The notes under the pieces: model-generated
Told to the model about the DNA's origin: nothing
Database searches by the model: none
The model's input: the letters and a program-made list of their open reading frames with translations, nothing else
Shown: positions 52,601 to 60,907 of the stretch, piece by piece
Layout: every line of letters starts with the position of its first letter
Position numbering within the stretch: position 1 is the first letter of the stretch
Assembly (NCBI GenBank): GCA_902793995.1
Contig: CADBFP010000001.1
Span: forward strand, 1-64,000
DNA length: 64,000 nt
DNA from: an uncultured Lachnospiraceae bacterium
GTDB taxonomy: Bacteria > Bacillota > Clostridia > Lachnospirales > Lachnospiraceae
Reading direction: 5' to 3'
Made by a program: the position numbers and the translations under genes

Positions 52601-55600
52601 AGGGGGCGGATCCCAACAGCGGCTTCGGCCGGGCCGTGATGAACACCGCCCGGGAAATCATCCGCCTTGCCAAGACCGTTCCCATCCCGGATTATGTCCA
52701 GGTGACCATGAGCGTTTACAAGCCCAGCTACAATTCCTACCAGAGACTGGTAGCCTTTGAAGTGGTGACAAAGCCTCATGCCGCCAGCCTCAGCTTCACG
52801 GATTCCTTTGTGAACGTGAAGGAAGAGAAGACGGAAGTGTCCGGCATTAAGACCTGGAATGATAATAACAACCAGGACGGCAAGCGTCCTGCCAGCATCA
52901 CCATCAATCTGCTGGCCAACGGACAGAAAGTTGACTCCCAGGTAGTCACCGCTGCCAGCAACTGGAGATACAGCTTCACCAATCTGCCCAAGAAGGCCAA
53001 TGGCAGAGATATTGAATACACCATTACGGAAGAGGCCGTAAGCGGCTATACCACCGAGGTAAACGGCTACGATGTGACCAACACCCACAAGCCGGAGAAG
53101 ACGGAAGTATCCGGTAAGAAAATCTGGGTGGACGGCAATAACCAGGACGGCAAGCGTCCCGACAGTATTACCATCAACCTTTTTGCCGACGGCAGGAAGG
53201 TGGATTCCAAGGTGGTGACCGCTGCCGATAACTGGAGCTTCCGCTTTACCAATCTGGATAAGTATGCGAACGGCAAAGCCATTGCCTATACCATCACCGA
53301 AAATGAAGTGACCGGTTACAGCACCGAGGTAAACGGCTTCCAGGTGACCAATACCTATACCCCCGAAACCGTGGAAGTCTCCGGTTCCAAGACCTGGAAC
53401 GACGGGGGCAACCAGGACGGCAAGCGGCCCTCCGCCATTACGGTGAAACTGCTGGCAGACGGCGATGTGGTGGCCACCAAAATCGTGACCGCCGCGGACG
53501 AGTGGAAGTACAGCTTTACCAATCTGCCCAAGTGCCGGGAGGGTATTGAAATCCAATACAGCATCGCGGAAGATGTGGTGGAAGGTTACAGCACCCAGAT
53601 CAACGGCTACGACATTATCAATACCTATACCCCCGGCAAAACGGAAATTTCCGGGATTAAGACCTGGAACGATGCGGACAACCAGGACGGCAAGCGTCCC
53701 GCCAGCATCACCATCCGTCTGTATGCGGACGGCGTGGAAATCGATTCCCGGACCGTGACCGCTCAGGATAACTGGACTTACAAGTTCTCCGAACTGGATC
53801 TGAAGAAGGGCGGTAAGCTTATCAGCTACACCATCAGCGAAGATCCGGTGGCGGCCTACACCACGGATATTGACGGCTACAATGTGACCAACAACCACAC
53901 GCCCGAGACCACGAAAGTGGAAGGCGGCAAGACCTGGAATGATGGGGGCAACCAGGACGACAAGCGTCCTTCCAGCATCACCATCTACCTGCTGGCAGAC
54001 GGCGAGGTAGTGGATACCAAGGTAGTGACGGAAGCCGACGGCTGGAAGTACAGCTTCACCAACCTTCCTAAATATAAGGAAGGCAAGGAAATCAGCTATA
54101 CCATCGACGAGGAAAGGGTGGAGGACTACACCGCCACCATTACCGGCTATGATGTCACCAACAGCTACACCCCGGAAATTACGGAAGTTTCCGGCACCAA
54201 GACCTGGAACGACAAAGACAACCAGGACGGCAAGCGGCCTACGGCCATTGTGATCCGCCTGTTCGCGGACGGCAAGGAAATCGCTTCCAAGACCGTTACC
54301 GCCCAGGATAAGTGGAGCTACAGGTTCGTGAATCTTCCCAAGATGGCAGATGGCAAGGTGATTGCCTACACCATCAGTGAAGACGAAGTGCCGGGCTATA
54401 CCACCAAGATTGAGGGATTCGACGTTATCAACAGCTACACCCCCGAAATCACGGAAGTGGAAGGCAGCAAGACCTGGGTGGACGACGGCGAAGAGGACAG
54501 CAAGCGTCCCGCCAGTATCACCATCAACCTGCTGGCCAATGGCCGGAAGGTGGCCTCCAAGACCGTGACGGCGGCGGATGAGTGGAAGTATCGCTTCACC
54601 GGCCTGGATAAGTACCGGGACGGCAACGAGATTACCTATACCATCACGGAAGATCCGGTAATCGGCTATGCCAGCGAGATAGATGGCTACAATGTCATCA
54701 ACACCAAGCAGGATATTAAGACCAAGGCCTCGGATCAGGCCGACGGCGACAAGTACCTGGAAAACCAGGGCAGCGTCACCGTGAAGGATGTGGTGGAATA
54801 CACCAGCCTGATTCCCGGCAAGGAATACACCATGGAAGGCCAGCTGGTGAAGAAGTCCGACGGCAGCGTGATTACCACCGCCCAGACCACCTTCACCGCC
54901 AGCGAGACCGGCTTCGGCAAGGTGGAGCTGCTCTTCACCTTCCCGGCGGAGGCCTTAAGGGGCGAGGCTCTGGTGGCCTTTGAAACCTGCAAGTACGGCG
55001 AGGAAGAAGTGGCCGTGCACGCAGACATCAACGACGAAGACCAGACGGTGTATGTGCCGGAAATCGGCACCACCGCCACGGACAGCGTCACCAAGGATCA
55101 TATCGCCGGCACGGGCGAGGCCGTTACCATCCACGATGTAGTGGCCTACAAGGGTCTCATCCCCGGCAAGGAATACACCATGGAAGGCCAGCTGCATGTG
55201 AAGTCCAGCGGCGAAGCCATCGGCAAGACCGTTACCAAGACCTTCACCGCCAATGAAAGCGGCAGCGGCAAGGTGACCCTCAGCTTCACCCTGACAGCAG
55301 CGGAAGCCGCGGCTTTGCGGGGCGACAGCGTGGTAGCCTTCGAAACCGCCAAGGAAGAAGGCAAGGTGGTAGCCGTCCATGCGGATCTGAAGGACGAAGA
55401 GCAGACGGTGCACTTCCCTGAAGTGAAGACCAACGCCACGGACAAGGCAGACGGGGACAAGACCCTGGAAGCTTTGGAAAGCGTAACCATCGTGGATAAG
55501 GTGACTTACACCAATCTGATCCCCGGCAAGACCTACACCGTCAGCGGCACTTTGATGGACAAGGCCACCGGCCAGGCCTGCACCTTCCCCGGCGCCACTG

Positions 55601-58600
55601 CCAGCAAGACCTTTGTGGCAGAAGAGGCCAACGGCAGCGTGGAGCTGGAGTTCACCTTCGATGCCTCTCACCTGCAGCGCAAGGTGCTGGTGGTATTTGA
55701 AACCTTAAGCTACAACGGCAAAGTGGTTGCCACCCACCAGGATCTCACGGATGTGGCCCAGACGGTGGAAGTGGAAGGCCCCATAGTAGATATTTATGTA
55801 AACAAAGTCTGGAAGGGCGACGACGAAAGCAGCCGTCCTGCCTCCATCACCGTGAAGCTGCTGGCTGACGGCAAGGATACGGGCAAGACCCTGCTGCTTT
55901 CCGCCGAGAACAAGTGGACCGGCGCCTTCAAGGATCTGGAAGCCAAGAAGAACGGCAAGGCCATCGCCTACACCGTGGAAGAAGTGGGTGTGGCCGGCTA
56001 TATCAGCACCATCAGCGGCAACGGCGGCAGGAATGTGACCATCACCAACTCCAAGCCGGAGATCAAGACCCAGGCCTCCGATCAGAAGGACGGCGATAAG
56101 TACCTGGAAAATCAGGGCAGCGTCACCGTGAAGGATGTGGTGGATTACAAGGGTCTGATTCCCGGCAAGGAATACACCATGGAAGGCCAGCTGGTGAAGA
56201 AGTCCGATGCCAGCGTGGTGACCACCGCCACGGCTAAGTTTACCGCCTCCGAGAGCGGCGCCGGCAAAGTGGAACTGCTCTTTACCTTCCCGGCGGATGC
56301 CTTAAAGGGCGAAGCCCTGGTGGCTTTCGAAAGCTGCCAGTACGGTGAGGATGAAATCGCCGTCCATGCGGATATCAACGACGAAGACCAGACGGTATAT
56401 GTGCCCGCCATCGGCACCACCGCCACGGACAGCGTCACCGAAGATCATATTGCCAGTGCGGACAGCGCCGTGACCATCATCGATGTGGTGGCTTACAAGG
56501 GCCTGATCCCCGGCAAGGAATATACCATGGAAGGCCAGCTGCATGTGAAGTCCAGCGGCAAGGCCATCGGTCGCCAGGTCACTCAGACCTTCGTGGCCGG
56601 TGAAGAGGGCAGCGGCAGCGTGACCATGGAGTTCACCTTGACCGCCGGCGAAGCCCTGGCCTTAAAGGGCGACAGCGTGGTAGCCTTCGAAACCGCCCTG
56701 GAAGGCGGCAAGGCAGTGGCCGTCCATGCGGATATCCACGATGAAAACCAGACGGTTCACTTCCCCGAGGCCAAGACCAATGCCACGGACAAGGCCGACG
56801 GCGATAAGACCCTGGATTCCCTGGATAAGGTGACGGTGGTGGACAAGGTGACTTATACTAATCTGATCCCCGGTAAGACCTATACCGTCAGCGGGACCTT
56901 AATGGATAAGGCCACTGGCCAGGCCTGCACCTTCGAAGGCGCCACCGCCAGCAAGACCTTTGTGGCCAAGAGTGCGAACGGCAGCGTGAACCTGGAGTTC
57001 ACCTTCGATGCTTCCGCCCTGCAGCGGAAAGTGCTGGTGGTATTTGAAACCGTGACCTACAACGGAAATGTGGTAGCCACCCACCAGGATCTGAACGATC
57101 AGGAACAGACCGTGGAAGTGGAAGGCCCCACCACCGAAATCAATGTGGTCAAGCGCTGGCTGGGAGACGATATCAACTCCCGTCCCGCTTACATCACCGT
57201 GAAGCTGATTGCGGACGGCGTGGATACCGGCAAGACCCTGACCTTAAGTCTGGCCAACAATTGGAGAGGCTCTTTCAAGGAACTGGATGCCAAGCTGAAC
57301 GGCAAGGACATTGTCTATACCGTAGAAGAAGTGGAAGTGGCCGGCTATGTGACCAACATTGAAGGCAACGGCACCCTGAATGTAACCATTACCAACGGCA
57401 AGGCGGATATCAAGACCCAGGCCTCCGATCAGAAGGACGGCGACAAGTACCTGGAAAGCCAGGGCCAGGTCACCGTGAAGGATGTGGTGGAATACAAGGG
57501 CCTGATCCCCGGCCGGGAATACACCATGGAAGGCCAGCTGGTGAAGAAATCCGATGCCAGCGTCATCACCACCGCCACGGCTAAGTTTACCGCCAGCGCC
57601 AGCGGCGCCGGCAAAGTGGAGCTGCTCTTCACCCTCCCGGCGGATGCCTTAAAGGGCGAAGCCCTGGTGGCTTTCGAAACCTGCAAGTATGGTGAGGATG
57701 AAGTGGCCGTTCATGCGGATATCAATGATGAAGATCAGACGGTGTATGTGCCTGAAATCGGCACCACCGCTACGGACAGCGTTACCCAGGATCATATCGC
57801 CCATGCCGGCGAGGCCGTGACCATCATCGATGTGGTGGCATACAAAGCCCTGATCCCCGGCGGCAGCTATACCATGGAAGGCCAGCTGCATGTAAAGTCC
57901 AACGGCGAATCCTTCGGCAAGAAGGTGGTGCAGCCCTTCACCGCCAGCGAGAGCGGCAGCGGCAGCGTGACCATCGAGTTCGTTCTGAGTGCGGAAGAAG
58001 CGGCAGCCCTGAAGGGCCAGAGCGTGGTAGCCTTTGAAACCGTTAAAGAAAACGGCCAGGAAGTAGCGGTCCATGCGGATATCCAGGATGAAAACCAGAC
58101 AGTACACTTCCCGGAAGCCAAGACCAATGCGGTAGACAAGGCCGACGGCGATAAGACCCTGGCTCCCGAAAAGCAGGTGACGGTGGTGGATAAGGTGACT
58201 TACACCAATCTGATCCCTGGCAAGACCTACACCGTCAGCGGTACCTTAATGGATAAGGCCACCGGAGAAGCTTGCAGCTTCGAAGGCGCCACCGCCAGCA
58301 AGACCTTTGTGGCGGAAACCGCCGACGGCAGCGTGGAGCTGGAGTTCACCTTCGACGCGTCCGCCCTGCAGCGCCAGGTGCTGGTAGTATTCGAAACCGT
58401 AACTTACAACGGAAATGTGGTAGCCACCCACCAGGATCTGACGGATGCGGATCAGACGGTGGAAGTGGAAAGCCCCGTGGTGGACATCTATGTCAACAAG
58501 GTTTGGAAGGGTGATGATATCACCGCCCGTCCCGCCTATATCACCGTGAAGCTGATTGCCAATGGCGTCGATACCGGCAAGACCCTGCTCTTAAGTCTGG

Positions 58601-60735
58601 CCAACAACTGGACCGGTTCCTTCACGGAACTGCAGGCCAAGGAAAACGGCCAGGATGTGGTTTATACCGTGGAAGAAGTGGAAGTGAGCGGCTACATCAG
58701 CACCGTCAGCGGAAACGGCACCCGGAACATTACCATTACCAATGCCAAGCCGAGCATTGAGACCGAAGCCACCGACCAGGCCGACGGCGACAAGTATCTG
58801 GAGACCCAGGGCACCGTCACCGTGAAGGATGTGGTGGAATACAAGGATCTGATTCCCGGCCGGGAATACACCATGGAAGGCCAGCTGGTCCGCAAGTCCG
58901 ACGGCGGCCTGGTGACCACCGCCAACAGAACCTTCACCGCCAGCGAAAGCGGTAACGGCAAGGTAGAGCTCCTCTTCACCTTCCCGGTGGACAGCTTAAA
59001 GGGCGAGGCCCTGGTAGCCTTTGAAACCTGCAAGTTCGGTGAAGAAGAAGTGGCGGTCCATGCGGATATTAACGACGAAGACCAGACGGTGTATGTGCCT
59101 GAAATCGGCACCACCGCCACGGACAGCCAGACCGGCGGCCATATGGCCAACGCCAGCGAAGCCGTCACCATCATCGATGTGGTGGAATACAAGGCTTTGA
59201 TCCCCGGCGCCACCTATACTATGGAAGGCCAGCTCCACTTAAAGTCCGATGCCGACAAGACCATCGGCGAAGCGGTGACCAAGACCTTCGTGGCGGATGA
59301 AAGCGGCAACGGCAGCGTGGCCATGGAGTTCCATCTGACGGCGGAAGAAGCGGCTGCCTTGAAGGGCGAGAGCGTTGTAGCCTTCGAAAGCGTCAAGGAG
59401 AATGGCAAGGAAATCGCGGTTCACGCAGATATTAACGATGAGAACCAGACGGTATACTTCCCCGAGGCCAAGACCAATGCCACGGATAAGGTGGACGGCG
59501 ACAAGACCGTCCGGCCGGTGGAAATGGCTACCATCGTGGATGAAGTGACTTACACCAATCTGCAGGTGGGCAAAGAGTATACCATCTCCGGTAGCCTCCA
59601 CATCAAGAATGCGGACGGCAGCGACGGCGGCGTGCTGGTGATTGACGGCAAGGAAGTAACCGCTACCAAGACCTTCATCGCCTACCAGGCCAACGGCTCC
59701 GAGACTCTGGAGTTCACCCTGGATGCTTCCGCCCTGAACGGACGCAAAGTGGTAGCCTTTGAAAAGGTGCTCCACGAGGGCAAGGTAGTGGCCACTCACG
59801 AAGACATCATGGATGTGGCCCAGACAGTGGAAGTGAAGGGCATCAACATCTCCGTAAAGAAGACCTGGATCGGCGAAGCGCCTAACTTCCTGCGGCTGCA
59901 GCTGAAGCGGGACGGCGTTGCCATCGAGCTGGTAACCCTGTCGGCTTACACCAATTGGACCTACGAATGGAAGGGCCTGCCGGCGGACCATGAATACGAA
60001 GTCGTGGAAGTGGTGCCTGCGGGTTATGTCCAGACCGGGATGAATGTCAGCAAAGATAACGACGGCAACTACCTGGTAGAATTAGAGAACACCGGCCACC
60101 CTGAGGTGCAGATCAACAAGACCGATATGGGCGGCACGGAAGTGGACGGCGCTGAAATCATGGTATTCGGCGATGATCTGGAACTGACCTGGATCTCCAA
60201 GATCGGAGAAACCATGAGCTTCATTGCGGCGCCCGGTGTTTACACTATGATTGAGATAAATGCGCCGGAAGGATATCAGCAGGTGACCACGGATATTGAA
60301 TTCCGTGTGGATCTGGACGGCACCGTAACGGTACTTACCACTCTGGTGGAACCCGCCGGTGCGGTGGAAGTACGGGACGGCGTGCTGATCCTGAAGGATG
60401 AGATCGAGGAAATGGTGACCATTCCGCCTGTGACGGAAGAGGAAACCACCAAGGTCAATGCGGAAACCGCTGTTCCTACTACGGAAGCGGAAGAGGAGGA
60501 AGAGGAGAGCACCACGGTTCCGGAAGAAACCACGGCAACCATTCCTCCTACGGAAGAGGTTGAAACCACCACCCGCGAAGATGCGGAGACGGTGACCCCT
60601 GCTCCTACCACCACCCGGCCTTCTGCACCGGATACCGGCGATCACAGCAACATCATGCTGTATGTGGCTATGTTGGGTGCGGCGGCATCCGGAACCGGCC
60701 TCCTGCTGGGTCGGCGCAAAAAAGAGGAAGAGTAA
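49645..60735 (+). CDS. giant sortase-anchored adhesin with thioester-like, FctA, Cna-B and T-Q ester-bond domains
   Basis: This 3,696-residue surface protein has a signal peptide (1-30, ending THA). The order is: a SpaA-like domain (about 33-125), thioester-domain-like module 1 (Cys168), FctA-like domain (about 334-432) and thioester-like module 2 (Cys484, TNYAIW at 553-558). Then come a Cna-B domain (about 636-726), a second FctA-like domain (about 736-849) and thioester-like module 3 (Cys897, TNNAVW at 973-978). Seven tandem Cna-B domains follow (1063-1690). Next are four sets of three VaFE/T-Q ester domains (1691-3399) separated by three Cna-B domains, a last Cna-B and a SpaA-like domain. 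A Thr/Glu/Pro stalk, the sorting signal APDTG (3661-3665), a hydrophobic helix and an RRKKEEE tail end the protein. Internal Lys-Asn and Thr-Gln bonds should make a stiff stalk. I choose ATG 49645 for its GGGAGG. Confidence 0.92.
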   Translation: MKKLRSVLSIVLVIAMVLSLLPHSVPRTHAEGQRMEVTIQKYGYETVGGEKKMTVPHLPGAYLQVQDSKGNKVYPTDAEFFISGESPKVIELPPGQYQLVELSAPDGYIGTSQPVPFTVKEGTVTKYDRQKVYTGKTMTVSEAQYTMAKGTSPFAVMDGNNLVGVASCIRPDRWAPEGKGSASYHYVSEAQYTNLDQAQKDKIKRIIYKLTKDSAEAYNILGSASFAKGGLYLAARVAIEDIALKPGMKRIIPKPDMSDNNTFGRLNAVYNYFMNVVAADVSIAIGGWQLVIFQTTEEYQDFVVFELEEKNPVKVSLGNEKGSNTPTPDSVTLPVELSLSSSKTLNGGTLAAGQFTFHLTDGLGNWLQTATNDAQGKISFNKLSFNQPGNYTYKIKEAKGDDSSITYDESIKSFTVTVEKQGSSLVITKVSGDATVTSQGNAAAPVPGQSGIGHSAPGSYSFVNIGDSQAYTLTIDGTVWNAFCLDHFRDDARGATYRLSSTLDQAYGAATAEKIKGILYYGYPMDGSGEIMQAIYNMGYTGEKAKAFFSYATNYAIWKATETIVDASGDFKREVVQIGNMILAKGKAPSHLNIAGYVYTSGNLQPLLIYTMAGANGITGIAAGSFVNNYYKPETVEVKGVKTWVDDNNQNNSRPMGITVRLYANNVEVASKSVTAAEGWAYSFSNLAKYDENGRAIVYSISEDAVPGYSTVIDGYNVINIKKPEEVTPKFKAGEIPAELTLRLSKSLEGADINSAAYRNAFEFVIEGSYGAPLPGATRVRNEGASVSFGKIWFTKAGTYTYTVKEVAGNESGMSYSTETKTFTVTVEARKLGPNTRFVITNIDTNGQVTPAYSYVGDFPAVNMPTSGTGTSLSNGGGSHGSHFLLQSGGTSYIAFCLDHNRNYPGSSLYYTQTNSERDVQSKEAILKGIGYYGYPYDGSGTMLQYAANQNRYYLGSYENAHLSDERLLQYATNNAVWMTMDPNYQGADPNSGFGRAVMNTAREIIRLAKTVPIPDYVQVTMSVYKPSYNSYQRLVAFEVVTKPHAASLSFTDSFVNVKEEKTEVSGIKTWNDNNNQDGKRPASITINLLANGQKVDSQVVTAASNWRYSFTNLPKKANGRDIEYTITEEAVSGYTTEVNGYDVTNTHKPEKTEVSGKKIWVDGNNQDGKRPDSITINLFADGRKVDSKVVTAADNWSFRFTNLDKYANGKAIAYTITENEVTGYSTEVNGFQVTNTYTPETVEVSGSKTWNDGGNQDGKRPSAITVKLLADGDVVATKIVTAADEWKYSFTNLPKCREGIEIQYSIAEDVVEGYSTQINGYDIINTYTPGKTEISGIKTWNDADNQDGKRPASITIRLYADGVEIDSRTVTAQDNWTYKFSELDLKKGGKLISYTISEDPVAAYTTDIDGYNVTNNHTPETTKVEGGKTWNDGGNQDDKRPSSITIYLLADGEVVDTKVVTEADGWKYSFTNLPKYKEGKEISYTIDEERVEDYTATITGYDVTNSYTPEITEVSGTKTWNDKDNQDGKRPTAIVIRLFADGKEIASKTVTAQDKWSYRFVNLPKMADGKVIAYTISEDEVPGYTTKIEGFDVINSYTPEITEVEGSKTWVDDGEEDSKRPASITINLLANGRKVASKTVTAADEWKYRFTGLDKYRDGNEITYTITEDPVIGYASEIDGYNVINTKQDIKTKASDQADGDKYLENQGSVTVKDVVEYTSLIPGKEYTMEGQLVKKSDGSVITTAQTTFTASETGFGKVELLFTFPAEALRGEALVAFETCKYGEEEVAVHADINDEDQTVYVPEIGTTATDSVTKDHIAGTGEAVTIHDVVAYKGLIPGKEYTMEGQLHVKSSGEAIGKTVTKTFTANESGSGKVTLSFTLTAAEAAALRGDSVVAFETAKEEGKVVAVHADLKDEEQTVHFPEVKTNATDKADGDKTLEALESVTIVDKVTYTNLIPGKTYTVSGTLMDKATGQACTFPGATASKTFVAEEANGSVELEFTFDASHLQRKVLVVFETLSYNGKVVATHQDLTDVAQTVEVEGPIVDIYVNKVWKGDDESSRPASITVKLLADGKDTGKTLLLSAENKWTGAFKDLEAKKNGKAIAYTVEEVGVAGYISTISGNGGRNVTITNSKPEIKTQASDQKDGDKYLENQGSVTVKDVVDYKGLIPGKEYTMEGQLVKKSDASVVTTATAKFTASESGAGKVELLFTFPADALKGEALVAFESCQYGEDEIAVHADINDEDQTVYVPAIGTTATDSVTEDHIASADSAVTIIDVVAYKGLIPGKEYTMEGQLHVKSSGKAIGRQVTQTFVAGEEGSGSVTMEFTLTAGEALALKGDSVVAFETALEGGKAVAVHADIHDENQTVHFPEAKTNATDKADGDKTLDSLDKVTVVDKVTYTNLIPGKTYTVSGTLMDKATGQACTFEGATASKTFVAKSANGSVNLEFTFDASALQRKVLVVFETVTYNGNVVATHQDLNDQEQTVEVEGPTTEINVVKRWLGDDINSRPAYITVKLIADGVDTGKTLTLSLANNWRGSFKELDAKLNGKDIVYTVEEVEVAGYVTNIEGNGTLNVTITNGKADIKTQASDQKDGDKYLESQGQVTVKDVVEYKGLIPGREYTMEGQLVKKSDASVITTATAKFTASASGAGKVELLFTLPADALKGEALVAFETCKYGEDEVAVHADINDEDQTVYVPEIGTTATDSVTQDHIAHAGEAVTIIDVVAYKALIPGGSYTMEGQLHVKSNGESFGKKVVQPFTASESGSGSVTIEFVLSAEEAAALKGQSVVAFETVKENGQEVAVHADIQDENQTVHFPEAKTNAVDKADGDKTLAPEKQVTVVDKVTYTNLIPGKTYTVSGTLMDKATGEACSFEGATASKTFVAETADGSVELEFTFDASALQRQVLVVFETVTYNGNVVATHQDLTDADQTVEVESPVVDIYVNKVWKGDDITARPAYITVKLIANGVDTGKTLLLSLANNWTGSFTELQAKENGQDVVYTVEEVEVSGYISTVSGNGTRNITITNAKPSIETEATDQADGDKYLETQGTVTVKDVVEYKDLIPGREYTMEGQLVRKSDGGLVTTANRTFTASESGNGKVELLFTFPVDSLKGEALVAFETCKFGEEEVAVHADINDEDQTVYVPEIGTTATDSQTGGHMANASEAVTIIDVVEYKALIPGATYTMEGQLHLKSDADKTIGEAVTKTFVADESGNGSVAMEFHLTAEEAAALKGESVVAFESVKENGKEIAVHADINDENQTVYFPEAKTNATDKVDGDKTVRPVEMATIVDEVTYTNLQVGKEYTISGSLHIKNADGSDGGVLVIDGKEVTATKTFIAYQANGSETLEFTLDASALNGRKVVAFEKVLHEGKVVATHEDIMDVAQTVEVKGINISVKKTWIGEAPNFLRLQLKRDGVAIELVTLSAYTNWTYEWKGLPADHEYEVVEVVPAGYVQTGMNVSKDNDGNYLVELENTGHPEVQINKTDMGGTEVDGAEIMVFGDDLELTWISKIGETMSFIAAPGVYTMIEINAPEGYQQVTTDIEFRVDLDGTVTVLTTLVEPAGAVEVRDGVLILKDEIEEMVTIPPVTEEETTKVNAETAVPTTEAEEEEEESTTVPEETTATIPPTEEVETTTREDAETVTPAPTTTRPSAPDTGDHSNIMLYVAMLGAAASGTGLLLGRRKKEEE
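52831..54714 (+). repeat. seven Cna-B repeats with an exact 270-bp period
   Basis: Units start at 52831, 53101, 53371, 53641, 53911, 54181 and 54451, with no length change between starts (the last ends at the T-Q junction). Each encodes KTWND-like lysine, NQDGKRP, an E in YTITE/YTISE and a VTN/VIN asparagine, which are the isopeptide-bond residues of Cna-B domains. Sequence divergence between copies is mostly synonymous or surface-type. Confidence 0.85.
54715..59841 (+). repeat. four T-Q ester-bond blocks in a 1,347-bp super-repeat
   Basis: Blocks start at 54715, 56062, 57409 and 58756, each exactly 1,347 bp from the last. Within a block three T-Q/VaFE domains of 348, 360 and 360 bp are followed by a 279-bp Cna-B domain. 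Domain marks are IxTxAxD at each start, GKEYTMEGQL or GKTYTVSGTL, VAFET, and a final DxxQTV with the ester-forming Gln. The fourth block differs slightly in length (348, 363, 375) and leads to the last Cna-B. Confidence 0.85.
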
Positions 60736-60748
60736 ACCCTCTTCCTCT
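60723..60748. terminator. hairpin spanning the adhesin stop codon
   Basis: AGAGGAAGAG (60723-60732) and CTCTTCCTCT (60739-60748) form a perfect 10-bp stem around the stop codon. There is no T-run, so it may protect the mRNA end or slow ribosomes rather than terminate. Confidence 0.4.
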
Positions 60749-60779
60749 CCCTAAAGAAGAAAAACCCCTCCCATATGGT

Positions 60780-60820
60780 AGAACCCGGCAAGGACCTGCG
60801 CCTTGACCGGGTTCTTTTTA
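60780..60820. terminator. terminator between the adhesin gene and mfd
   Basis: AGAACCCGG-CAAGG (60780-60793) pairs with CCTTG-A-CCGGGTTCT (60801-60815), with a short loop, and is followed by TTTTTA. It suits the plus-strand adhesin transcript. Confidence 0.85.
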
Positions 60821-60839
60821 TACATTCTTTCCCCTGAGC

Positions 60840-60902
60840 GGTCCCTGAGCCTGTCGAAGGGCTTGTCGAAGGGTGGTCCCTGAGCCTGTCGAAGGGCCGC
60901 CC
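60840..60902. repeat. GGTCCCTGAGCCTGTCGAAGGG repeat cluster
   Basis: GGTCCCTGAGCCTGTCGAAG occurs twice in direct orientation with an intervening GCTTGTCGAAGGG, then GGCCGCCC. It lies just beyond the mfd stop codon. It resembles a widely dispersed repeat of bacterial genomes and is distinct from the CATCCTGAGCG family. Confidence 0.6.
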
Positions 60903-60907
60903 TTCAC

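Noticed and set aside
50677..53898. 1,073-residue open frame on the minus strand under the adhesin gene
   Set aside because: It is a shadow of highly repetitive coding DNA. It has no ribosome site or promoter, and its residues mirror the repeats of the real gene.
58117..58476. Possible loss of the ester-forming Thr in one T-Q domain (NAVD instead of NATD)
   Set aside because: The conserved Thr two positions earlier (KTNA) is still present and is the more likely bonding residue; the changed one varies (Ser/Thr/Val) among modules.
52831..59841. Regularly spaced repeats considered as a CRISPR-like array
   Set aside because: Periods are 270 and 1,347 bp, all in one open frame and matching known protein domains; no short repeat/spacer structure exists.
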